From an uncultured Lachnospiraceae bacterium (GTDB lineage Bacteria; Bacillota; Clostridia; Lachnospirales; Lachnospiraceae), in assembly GCA_947631985.1 (NCBI GenBank), contig CANRNK010000009.1:1-35292 (forward strand): a DNA stretch of 35,292 bases. The letters run 5' to 3'. Under the pieces are notes generated by a model that made no database searches, had not been told where the DNA came from, and worked only from the letters and a program-made list of their open reading frames with translations. Shown here piece by piece: positions 8,453 to 16,688 of this stretch. The position numbers were made by a program, and so were the translations under genes. Numbering within the stretch: position 1 is the first letter of the stretch; each line of letters starts with the position of its first letter.

Positions 8453-10324
8453 CTAGCCTGCTATGTAGATTGCATCAAACGGACAATTATCAATACATGC
8501 CCCACATTTGATACAGGTATCCTGATCAATAAGATAAGGGGTTTTCACCTGTCCGCTGATTGCATTGACAGGGCAGTTTCTTGCACATTTTGAACATCCT
8601 TTGCATAAATCTGGATTAATAATATAGCTACGCATGGCCTGACAGGTTCCTGTCTGACATTTCTTTGCCTCAACATGTTCTACGTACTCTTCATGAAAAT
8701 TCTTCAAAGTACTTAGGACTGGAAGTGCTGCACTTTTGCCAAGCCCGCATAGAGCCGTAGCACTGATAACGTCACCTAATTCTTCCAACAAAGCAAGATC
8801 GTCTAAAGATCCGTTTCCGGATACGATGCGTTCCAGAATTTCCAACATTCTTTTGGTACCTTCACGACAAGGAACACATTTACCACAACTTTCATTTTGG
8901 GTAAAATTCATGAAGAATCTTGCGACTTCTACCATGCAGGTATCTTCGTCCATAACAACTAATCCACCAGATCCAATCATTGCACCTAGTTTTTTTAAGG
9001 AATCAAAATCAAGATGAACATCAAGATCTTTTGTTACAAGACAACCACCCGAAGGACCACCAATCTGAACTGCTTTAAAAGCAGCATCATTTTGTAGACC
9101 ACCGCCAATATCAAATACAATTTCTTTTAAGGAAGTGCCCATGGGAACTTCGATCAGCCCGGTATTTTTTACGCTACCAGTTAACGCGAAAGCCTTTGTG
9201 CCTGGACTTCCGGGGGTGCCAATCTGAAGATACCAGGCAGCTCCATTTTTAATAATTAACGGAACATTAGCGTAGGTTTCAACGTTATTTAATACGGTAG
9301 GCTTTGCAAACAGACCCTGCTCCACAGTTCTTGGTGGTTTGGTTCTAGGCATGCCACGTTCACCCTCAATAGAGGCTGTCAAGGCACTTCCTTCTCCGCA
9401 TACAAAAGCACCCGCTCCACGATTGATATTTAACTTGAAGCTATAGCCAGAACCTAAAATATTATCTCCTAAAAGGCCAGCTTCTTCAGCTTGCAAAATT
9501 GCTAATTTAAGACGCTTGATTGCAAGTGGGTATTCTGCCCGGACATAAATATACCCTTCCTGGGCACCAACAGCATAACCTGCAATAATCATCCCTTCCA
9601 GCATTTTATGGGGATCGCCTTCCATAACGCTTCGATCCATGAAAGCTCCTGGATCTCCCTCGTCGCCGTTGCATACAATGTATCTGGTTAATTCTGGCTG
9701 CCTTGCAACCTGCTTCCATTTATAACCGGTCTGAAAACCGCCGCCACCACGTCCACGGAGATTTGACTCGAGTATTTCATCTACAACATCAGAAGAGGTC
9801 ATTTCAAATAGAACCTTTTCAAGTGCTTCATATCCACCACAGGCAACATATTCATCGATATCTTCTGCGTTAATATGACCACAGTTTTTAAGTACAAGGC
9901 GTGTTTGCTTTGCATAAAAAGGAATTGTTTCCTGCTGTGGATAAATCTTACCTTCCTGTTGGTACATCAGGCGTTCAACTGGTTCCCCTTTCAGGATTGT
10001 TTTCTGAAAGATTTCTTCACAGTCTTCTTCTTTTACTTTTATATAGAGGTAATTCCAGGGTTCGATTCTGACAAGTGGTCCCATTTCACAAAATCCATGA
10101 CAACCACTTTGGTGAACCCCTATATGTGCAGCCTCAGGACCAAATTCCAGAGAGACCCCTTCTATTTCAGAAGACATTTCACTTAATGTTTTATATATTT
10201 TACCGGAACCACCTGCAAGACAGCCAGTTCCTGCACAAATCAGTATTCTGCAGTCTTCTTTTTTCATTTTATTCTGAGACTGTGTTCTATAAAGTTTTAA
10301 ATCATCTCTTGTCTTTAACATCAT
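8453..10324 (-). CDS. NADH dehydrogenase/hydrogenase NuoF-like subunit (HndC/HydB-type)
   Basis: NuoF FMN/NAD motifs (RGRGGGGFQTGYKWK, CNGDEGDPGAFMDR, GAGAFVCGEGSAL), ESCGKCVPCREGT, C-terminal 2x[4Fe-4S]; overlaps the upstream subunit by 4 nt. Confidence 0.95.
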   Translation of the reverse strand: MMLKTRDDLKLYRTQSQNKMKKEDCRILICAGTGCLAGGSGKIYKTLSEMSSEIEGVSLEFGPEAAHIGVHQSGCHGFCEMGPLVRIEPWNYLYIKVKEEDCEEIFQKTILKGEPVERLMYQQEGKIYPQQETIPFYAKQTRLVLKNCGHINAEDIDEYVACGGYEALEKVLFEMTSSDVVDEILESNLRGRGGGGFQTGYKWKQVARQPELTRYIVCNGDEGDPGAFMDRSVMEGDPHKMLEGMIIAGYAVGAQEGYIYVRAEYPLAIKRLKLAILQAEEAGLLGDNILGSGYSFKLNINRGAGAFVCGEGSALTASIEGERGMPRTKPPRTVEQGLFAKPTVLNNVETYANVPLIIKNGAAWYLQIGTPGSPGTKAFALTGSVKNTGLIEVPMGTSLKEIVFDIGGGLQNDAAFKAVQIGGPSGGCLVTKDLDVHLDFDSLKKLGAMIGSGGLVVMDEDTCMVEVARFFMNFTQNESCGKCVPCREGTKRMLEILERIVSGNGSLDDLALLEELGDVISATALCGLGKSAALPVLSTLKNFHEEYVEHVEAKKCQTGTCQAMRSYIINPDLCKGCSKCARNCPVNAISGQVKTPYLIDQDTCIKCGACIDNCPFDAIYIAG

Positions 10325-10800
10325 GCTTCATTACCCCTCAATTCTGCTAATAAAGTATTGACTTTTTCTGGTGTCATCGAAGGATGAACTTCATCATTTA
10401 CGGTCAGAACTGGCGCAAGCCCACACGCACCAAGACAGGACACCGTTTCCAACGTGAATAACATGTCTTCCGTTGTATGTTTTTCCTTCGATAATCCTAA
10501 TTCTTTATAGAGTTTATCTAATATAACGGTTGATTTTCGCACGTGACAAGCGGTACCATCACACACTCTGATTACATATTTTCCCTTTGGTTCAAAAGAG
10601 AAATTCTCATAAAAAGTTGCAACGCTATAAGCTTTTGATTCATTAATCCCCAATTGTGTTGCTACATACGTTAATAGTTCAGCGGGTAAATATCTGTAAT
10701 GCGCCTGAATATCCTGAATAATAGGAATCAGAGACTTTTGAGTCTTACCGTGTTCCGCTATAATTTCATCAGCTTTCATGTAATACGATTGATCTACCAT
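10321..10800 (-). CDS. NuoE-like [2Fe-2S] hydrogenase subunit (HndA/HydC-type)
   Basis: SVATFYENFSFEPKGKYVIRVCDGTACHVRKS...ETVSCLGACGLAPVLTVND; start at 10800 after aaaggaagg. Confidence 0.93.
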   Translation of the reverse strand: MVDQSYYMKADEIIAEHGKTQKSLIPIIQDIQAHYRYLPAELLTYVATQLGINESKAYSVATFYENFSFEPKGKYVIRVCDGTACHVRKSTVILDKLYKELGLSKEKHTTEDMLFTLETVSCLGACGLAPVLTVNDEVHPSMTPEKVNTLLAELRGNEA

Positions 10801-11035
10801 AATTAACCTTCCTTTCACAAACTCTTACCATTCTACTATAATTATATAGGGAAAGGAATAGCTTCATATATAGAATAAATTGATAGATGCAATGGTTTCG
10901 TATAACTTGTGATTATTTTAACAGACTCTTGAAAGGCAGGAATCAATCAATTAGCAAGAGAAAATTCATATTTGAAATAATATTTGTGTCATAATATTTA
11001 TTTCCCTGAATTTTGCAGGATTCATTGCAAAAAAT

Positions 11036-11094
11036 AAGAGAATAAGAACGAAGAGAATAGGAACGAAGAGAATAGGAACGAAGAGAATAGGAAC
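11036..11094. repeat. 15-bp tandem repeat (GAACGAAGAGAATAG), about 3.9 copies
   Basis: Three perfect units at 11046, 11061, 11076 with partial flanking units. Confidence 0.9.
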
Positions 11095-11254
11095 AGTAAA
11101 AGAATAAGCAAACCTTGACAATAAAATAATGAATGGCATATAATAACCCATAGAATAAATAAGAGTAGAAGACAATGGTGTCGAACGTAGGATTACAATC
11201 AAATCATGCCTTTTGCTCTTTTTGTATCTAAAAACAAATATGGAGGAGATAACA

Positions 11255-12019
11255 ATGAAAAAAGGAATCGCATTATTATTAGGTACGATGCTTGCAATCG
11301 GAACACTTACGGGTTGTGGCTCAAAAGACGCATCATCAAGTGACAAAGAATGGGTTATTGTAACGGATACTGTATTCAAACCATTTGAATACACGAATGA
11401 AAACAATGAATTTGTTGGAATTGATGTAGATATCATTGCAGCAATTGCAGAAGATCAGGGGTTCAAGTATGATTTACAGAGCCTTGGATGGGATGCGGCA
11501 GTGGCAGCCGTTCAGGCAGGACAGGCAGATGGTCTGATTGCAGGAGCGACAATTAAACAGGAAAGAATTGATTCTGGCTGGATTTTTTCAGAAGGCTATT
11601 ATGATGCAACACAAACATTTGTTGTTGGAAAAGATAGTAGCATTGCAAGTTTAGAAGATTTAAGTGGACAAAATGTGGCAGTGAAAAATGGAACAGCAGG
11701 CGCTGATTTTGCAAACAGCCTGAAAGACCAGTATGGTTTTACAGTAACCGTTTTTGAAGATTCACCAACGATGTATCAGGACGTTGTCCTTGGTAACAGC
11801 GTTGCGTGTGTAGAAGACACACCAATCATGGCAGCTTCAATTAAAGAAGGAGATCTTGCACTTAAAATTCCAGAAGGAATGGAAAGTGAAGGAGCACCTT
11901 ATGGATTTGCAATTATGGATGAAGCAGACCAGGAATTGCTTGACATGTTCAATGCAGGGCTTGCAAATATCAAAGAAAACGGAACTTATGATAAAATCCT
12001 TGATAAATATTTAAAATAA
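11255..12019 (+). CDS. amino-acid ABC transporter substrate-binding lipoprotein
   Basis: Lipobox LTGCGSK; FKPFEYTNENNEFVGIDVDIIAAIA; VKNGTAGADFA; RBS TGGAGGAG before ATG 11255. Confidence 0.92.
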   Translation: MKKGIALLLGTMLAIGTLTGCGSKDASSSDKEWVIVTDTVFKPFEYTNENNEFVGIDVDIIAAIAEDQGFKYDLQSLGWDAAVAAVQAGQADGLIAGATIKQERIDSGWIFSEGYYDATQTFVVGKDSSIASLEDLSGQNVAVKNGTAGADFANSLKDQYGFTVTVFEDSPTMYQDVVLGNSVACVEDTPIMAASIKEGDLALKIPEGMESEGAPYGFAIMDEADQELLDMFNAGLANIKENGTYDKILDKYLK

Positions 12020-12043
12020 TATTATATTAATGGTAATGTTGGC

Positions 12044-12077
12044 GTGGGAGACCTGTTACAGGTTTCCCATTTTTTTA
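12044..12077 (+). terminator. Rho-independent terminator/attenuator between the SBP and permease genes
   Basis: 12-bp stem GTGGGAGACCTG/CAGGTTTCCCAT, 3-nt loop, T-run. Confidence 0.8.
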
Positions 12078-12128
12078 TCTTAAAATCATTCATGTAAAGA
12101 AATATAGTATGGATAAAGGAGAAAATCA

Positions 12129-12797
12129 ATGATTGCAATTGTTCAAACGTATGGCTCCATGCTACTTGGAGCGTTAGGCAAGACTTTGCTACTTACACTA
12201 CTATCACTAGTGTTTGCCATGATTGTCGGAATGATATTTGCACTGATGAATGTCGGGAAGAACAGGGCATTTAATCTGATGGGAACAGTCTATGTTGATG
12301 CCGTAAGAGGCGTTCCTTTGATTGTACTTGCTTATTTTATATACTTTGGAATTCCAGCAGGGATTAAAATGATTGGAATTCAGGATTTCAGACTTACAGC
12401 GCTTCAGGCAGGTACGATAGCACTTGCTATGAACTGTGGTGCCTATATGGCAGAAATTATCCGCGCAGGAATAGAAAGCGTTGATAAAGGCCAGATGGAG
12501 GCGAGTAGAAGTCTTGGGTTAACCTATGGGAAAAGTATGCTCCTGGTAGTATTGCCTCAGGCAATCAGAACGATGATTCCTTCAATTATTAACCAGTTCA
12601 TTATCACGCTGAAAGATACTTCAATCCTTTCGGTAATTGGGTTCCCAGAGCTTACCAATATGGGAAAGACGATTAGTGGGAATACGTTTAAGAGTCTTGA
12701 AACCTGGGCGGTAGTTGGCGTTATGTATATGGTTGTCATTGTCACTCTTAGTAAAGTGGCAAAAAGAGTTGAAAGGAGGGTGAACCGTGGTAGATAA
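12129..12797 (+). CDS. amino-acid ABC transporter permease (HisM/GlnP type)
   Basis: [60 protein letters not shown]. Confidence 0.93.
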   Translation: MIAIVQTYGSMLLGALGKTLLLTLLSLVFAMIVGMIFALMNVGKNRAFNLMGTVYVDAVRGVPLIVLAYFIYFGIPAGIKMIGIQDFRLTALQAGTIALAMNCGAYMAEIIRAGIESVDKGQMEASRSLGLTYGKSMLLVVLPQAIRTMIPSIINQFIITLKDTSILSVIGFPELTNMGKTISGNTFKSLETWAVVGVMYMVVIVTLSKVAKRVERRVNRGR

Positions 12798-13527
12798 CAG
12801 AACCATTATCCATGTTGAAAATCTAAAAAAAGATTTTGGAAAACTTGAAGTATTGAAAGGTATGAGCATTGATATTGAAGAAGGGGAAGTGGTTGTGTTG
12901 CTTGGTCCTTCGGGAAGCGGTAAATCAACCTTTCTCAGATGTCTGAATCAATTAGAGCATGCAACAGCGGGAACGATTGTAATAGATGGGAATACAGTTA
13001 CGGATAAACACACAGATATTAACAAGGTAAGAGAAGAAATAGGAATGGTTTTCCAACATTTCAATTTATTCCCACATAAGACAGTATTGGAAAATATCAT
13101 GCTGGCACCAGTTGAATTGAAACGTATGAAAAAAGAGGAAGCAAAAGAAAAAGGCATGAAGCTCCTAAAAAGAGTTGGACTGGAAGCAAAGGCAGATGCT
13201 TATCCCTCTCAATTATCGGGTGGACAAAAGCAACGTGTTGCAATTGCGAGAGCATTAGCGATGAATCCGGCAATCATGTTATTTGATGAACCTACATCAG
13301 CACTTGACCCAGAGATGGTTGGAGAAGTTTTGAACGTTATGCAAGAGCTTGTATCTGATGGAATGACAATGGTTATTGTCACCCATGAAATCGGCTTTGC
13401 AAGAGAAGTCTCAGACAGGGTAGTTTTTATGGATGACGGAGCTATTGTGGAACAGGGCAGACCTGATGAAATTTTCAACAATCCAAAGGAAACCAGAACA
13501 ATAGACTTTCTAAAAAAAGTATTATAA
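12787..13527 (+). CDS. amino-acid ABC transporter ATP-binding protein (GlnQ type)
   Basis: Walker [47 protein letters not shown] start after AAAGGAGGGTG. Confidence 0.95.
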   Translation: MVDNRTIIHVENLKKDFGKLEVLKGMSIDIEEGEVVVLLGPSGSGKSTFLRCLNQLEHATAGTIVIDGNTVTDKHTDINKVREEIGMVFQHFNLFPHKTVLENIMLAPVELKRMKKEEAKEKGMKLLKRVGLEAKADAYPSQLSGGQKQRVAIARALAMNPAIMLFDEPTSALDPEMVGEVLNVMQELVSDGMTMVIVTHEIGFAREVSDRVVFMDDGAIVEQGRPDEIFNNPKETRTIDFLKKVL

Positions 13528-13547
13528 TTACCTTGGAGGTTTTATTT

Positions 13548-14129
13548 ATGAAAAAGATCATTACAATCAGCAGAGAGTTTGGTGCAGGTGGTGGCGAAAT
13601 TGGACGCAAAGTTGCCAAAGCATTAAACTATGATTATTACGATAAAGAGATAATTTTAAAAACGGCAAAGGAATCTAAAGTTGATGTGGAAAGCTTGCTA
13701 AAATGGGATGAAAAAGTCCCAATGAACTTTGGATTTGCACAAAGTTTATTCGATTTTTACAATAAACCATTAAGCGAAAAATTATTTGAAGCGCAGCAAC
13801 AGGTAATTAGAAAAATCGGAGAAAAGGGAAACTGTATCATTGTAGGAAGAAACGCAAATACAATTTTAAAAGAATTCGATTATGGACTTCATGTTTTTGT
13901 GCATGCGGATGCCTGCTGGAGAATTGAACGCATGAAGGAGAAAATGCCAGACGCATCAGAAACGAAGATAAGTGAAGAAATCCGTGCGATTGACAGAACC
14001 CGTAAGAAATATTGTTCTTATTATACGAATACAGAGTTTGGTGTTGCAGATTATTATGACATTTGTCTGAATACCTCAAACCTTGGGATAGATACCTGCG
14101 TAGAAATTTTGATTGAGCTTGCAAAATAA
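13548..14129 (+). CDS. cytidylate kinase-like family protein
   Basis: MKKIITISREFGAGGGEIGRKVAKALNYDYYDKEII...CIIVGRNAN; RBS TTGGAGG. Confidence 0.88.
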   Translation: MKKIITISREFGAGGGEIGRKVAKALNYDYYDKEIILKTAKESKVDVESLLKWDEKVPMNFGFAQSLFDFYNKPLSEKLFEAQQQVIRKIGEKGNCIIVGRNANTILKEFDYGLHVFVHADACWRIERMKEKMPDASETKISEEIRAIDRTRKKYCSYYTNTEFGVADYYDICLNTSNLGIDTCVEILIELAK

Positions 14130-14136
14130 ATGAAAT

Positions 14137-14163
14137 GCATCCGTTAAAGCGGGTGCTTTTTAT
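14137..14163 (+). terminator. Rho-independent terminator
   Basis: GCATCCGT-TAAA-GCGGGTGC stem (G-U pairs) then TTTTTAT. Confidence 0.65.
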
Positions 14164-14190
14164 AAGTGAAAAACAGAATGGAGATAGAAA

Positions 14191-15033
14191 ATGTTAGAAA
14201 TTATAAAAGCAATTTTATTTGGTGTTGTTGAGGGAATTACGGAGTGGCTGCCGATCAGTAGTACTGGACACATGATTTTACTGGATTCCATTATGCCACT
14301 GAAGGTGGAGCCTGCTTTTTGGGATATGTTTCTGGTTGTGATTCAACTGGGTGCAATTTTTGCAGTAGTTATATTATTCTGGAATATGATATGGCCACTT
14401 GGAATAAGTCGGAAAGAAGAAGTCAGAGGTTTTTCTTTGGGAAAAGTATCTATAAAAACAGAAATTATGATGCTTTGGCTTAAGGTTGTGGTTGCCTGCT
14501 TACCCGCAATTCTTTTCAAGGTGCTTGGTCTGGATGCTGTCTGTGATGTCTATTTTTACAATCCCATCAGTGTTGCAATGGCTTTGATTCTATTTGGAAT
14601 TGCATTCATTCTAATCGAGAATCGTAAAAAAGAAGCAACGACAGTACGGATTGAGGATATTACCTTTAAGATGGCAGCACTGATAGGCGTATTTCAGCTT
14701 ATTGCAGCAGCATTTCCGGGAACATCCAGGTCGGGAGCAACAATTGTAGGGGCATTACTGATAGGCATTTCAAGAACAGCGGCAAGTGAGTTTACATTTA
14801 TTCTTGCAATTCCAGTTATGTTTGGAGCGAGTCTATTAGAACTATTGGATTTTGGCTGGAGTTTTACCTCTCTTGAGGGAGTTATTTTGGTGGTGGGAAT
14901 GATTACAGCATTTCTGGTATCAATGGCGGCAATCAGATTTTTGTTAAGCTATGTAAAAAAACATGATTTTAAGGTGTTTGGATGGTATCGGATTGTGCTT
15001 GGAATTGTTGTGTTGCTCTATTTTATGATCTGA
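14191..15033 (+). CDS. uppP: undecaprenyl-diphosphatase
   Basis: GVVEGITEWLPISSTGHMILL and FPGTSRSGATIVGALLIGISR motifs; about 280 aa polytopic. Confidence 0.95.
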   Translation: MLEIIKAILFGVVEGITEWLPISSTGHMILLDSIMPLKVEPAFWDMFLVVIQLGAIFAVVILFWNMIWPLGISRKEEVRGFSLGKVSIKTEIMMLWLKVVVACLPAILFKVLGLDAVCDVYFYNPISVAMALILFGIAFILIENRKKEATTVRIEDITFKMAALIGVFQLIAAAFPGTSRSGATIVGALLIGISRTAASEFTFILAIPVMFGASLLELLDFGWSFTSLEGVILVVGMITAFLVSMAAIRFLLSYVKKHDFKVFGWYRIVLGIVVLLYFMI

Positions 15034-15041
15034 TTTTGTGG

Positions 15042-15063
15042 TATAATTAATCGTATATTACGA
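15042..15063 (+). promoter_or_regulatory. extended -10 promoter (TGgTATAAT) with adjacent TCGTA-tat-TACGA palindrome, upstream of mgtC-like gene
   Basis: TGGTATAAT at 15039-15047; 5-bp inverted repeat at 15051-15063. Confidence 0.4.
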
Positions 15064-15134
15064 ATGCAAAACAAACATTTTTTAGAAGATATGAGTATTC
15101 ATAACTCAAAACGATATCACATGAGGTAAGAGCT

Positions 15135-15821
15135 ATGAGAATCTGGAGTATCATTTATTCCCAGGAATTTATCATGACGATGAAACTTCTACTTGCGCTG
15201 CTGTGCGGTGGAATTCTTGGTATGGAAAGAGAGCAGAAAAAAAGACCAGCAGGCTTTCGAACCTATATGCTGGTCTGTGTTGGCGCTGCATTAGTTATGA
15301 TCACGAATCAATTTCTAGGGGAAATCTATCCTGACGTTGACCCTACAAGAATGGGGGCGCAGGTAATCAGCGGAATTGGTTTTCTTGGCGTTGGAACGAT
15401 TATTGTAACGGGAGACAACCGCGTCAGAGGATTGACAACTGCTGCAGGACTTTGGGCAACTGCATGTGTGGGACTTGCCATTGGAGCGGGTATTTATTAT
15501 GCGGCATTTCTTGTTACCATTTTGACTTTTATTACAATGAGTTTTCTGCAAATTTTAGATAATAAAATCAGTAAAAAAACAAGAGTGATTAACGTATATT
15601 TGGAATTCGAAGAAATCACGGATGTGGGAAAATTCATCAGAAGACTTCGGAGTGAAAATGTAAAGATTTATGATATGGAAATAAAATCCTCCAAGAAAAC
15701 AATTGATGTATGTACTACAGTAATCTTTTCGCTTTCCTTTCCAACAAATCGAAACCATAAAACTATTCTTGACCAATTTCATGAAATGGAAGGGGTTTTA
15801 TATGCAGAAGAAATAGGCTGA
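15135..15821 (+). CDS. MgtC/SapB family protein
   Basis: LALLCGGILGMEREQKKRPAGFRTYMLVCVGAALVM; RMGAQVISGIGFLGVGTIIV; RGLTTAAGLWATACVGLAIGAG. Confidence 0.93.
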   Translation: MRIWSIIYSQEFIMTMKLLLALLCGGILGMEREQKKRPAGFRTYMLVCVGAALVMITNQFLGEIYPDVDPTRMGAQVISGIGFLGVGTIIVTGDNRVRGLTTAAGLWATACVGLAIGAGIYYAAFLVTILTFITMSFLQILDNKISKKTRVINVYLEFEEITDVGKFIRRLRSENVKIYDMEIKSSKKTIDVCTTVIFSLSFPTNRNHKTILDQFHEMEGVLYAEEIG

Positions 15822-15837
15822 GTGAGGAATCTGAGAA

Positions 15838-16368
15838 TCAACTACAGATTTCACCGTCACCCATTTTTGCGTCTAAGCCCCAGTCTTTTTTTGTATAATG
15901 ATCTAAATAAATTGCACCGAAATGATGCATCATTTCTAAAATTGGAATAATCTGACGTCCTAGAGAAGTTAACTCGTATTCCACCTTAGGTGGAACGGTT
16001 GGATATACATGCCGAGAGATTAAATGATCCTCTTCAAGGCTTCGAAGCTGCGTTGTCAGCATTTTCTGTGTCACATCAGGCATCTTGCGCTTAATCTCAT
16101 TAAATCGAAGTACTTTATTACTTAAAAACCACAATATTAGTATCTTTCTTTTACCTGACAAGATTTTTTGAACCAGAACCATCGGACAAACATCAGTCTG
16201 AAGGCAGGTATCTCTCATAAAACAGTCCTGGTGTTTTTTTGTTTTATCAAGGAGTCCATCGCAACCCGTACCCGATAATCCGGCCGATGTTTCGGTCGAA
16301 ATTGCCCTATTCTGTAGGGTTGCATCAAGAATTGAGTTATCGTAATCTGTATTTTCTTTCTTTTCCAT
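15838..16368 (-). CDS. HxlR-family transcriptional regulator with Cys-containing N-terminal extension
   Basis: SGKRKILILWFLSNKVLRFNEIKRKMPDVTQKMLTTQLRSLEEDHLISRHVYPTVPPKVEYELTSLGRQIIPIL; start at 16368 is preferred on RBS spacing (the ORF extends to 16479). Confidence 0.85.
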   Translation of the reverse strand: MEKKENTDYDNSILDATLQNRAISTETSAGLSGTGCDGLLDKTKKHQDCFMRDTCLQTDVCPMVLVQKILSGKRKILILWFLSNKVLRFNEIKRKMPDVTQKMLTTQLRSLEEDHLISRHVYPTVPPKVEYELTSLGRQIIPILEMMHHFGAIYLDHYTKKDWGLDAKMGDGEICS

Positions 16369-16556
16369 TTTTATAACCATTCCTTCTTTACATGTACATG
16401 AATCACCTTTAACTACTAATACAAGGTATCTTTTTAGATACTGAGGATATAAAAAGTACCTTCTTGCACTTAGTTGCATCTAACTATAATATAAAAACAT
16501 ATGAGTTTACTAGGAAATTAGATACCAACATTATAACACACATAATTATAGTTCGC

Positions 16557-16603
16557 AAAATGCGTATCTTGTTAAGAAAATAACAAAATGCGCTTACTTG
16601 TAA
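16557..16603. promoter_or_regulatory. candidate operator: imperfect direct repeats AAAATGCG-n3/4-CTTGTwA
   Basis: AAAATGCGtatCTTGTTA (16557-16574) and AAAATGCGcttaCTTGTAA (16585-16603) between divergent HxlR and ndh2 genes. Confidence 0.4.
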
Positions 16604-16657
16604 CCTCTTAATTTCACGATAAGATTCGTTATATTGTAAACATCTAAAAAAGGCGTA

Positions 16658-16673
16658 GCATGCCAAAGCATGC
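16658..16673 (+). repeat. GCATGC-CAAA-GCATGC hairpin upstream of the ndh2-like gene (third copy of the leader hairpin)
   Basis: Same 6-bp GCATGC stem and NAAA loop, followed by AGA, as at 2326-2344 and 2393-2411. Confidence 0.7.
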
Positions 16674-16688
16674 AGAATAGGAAAAGGT

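Noticed and set aside
11036-11094. Possible CRISPR array
   Set aside because: Units are contiguous 15-mers without spacers; no cas genes in the window.
10966-11436. 156-aa minus-strand ORF with PILFVPILFVPILFV repeat
   Set aside because: Product of translating the 15-bp minisatellite and antisense of the SBP gene; no family features.
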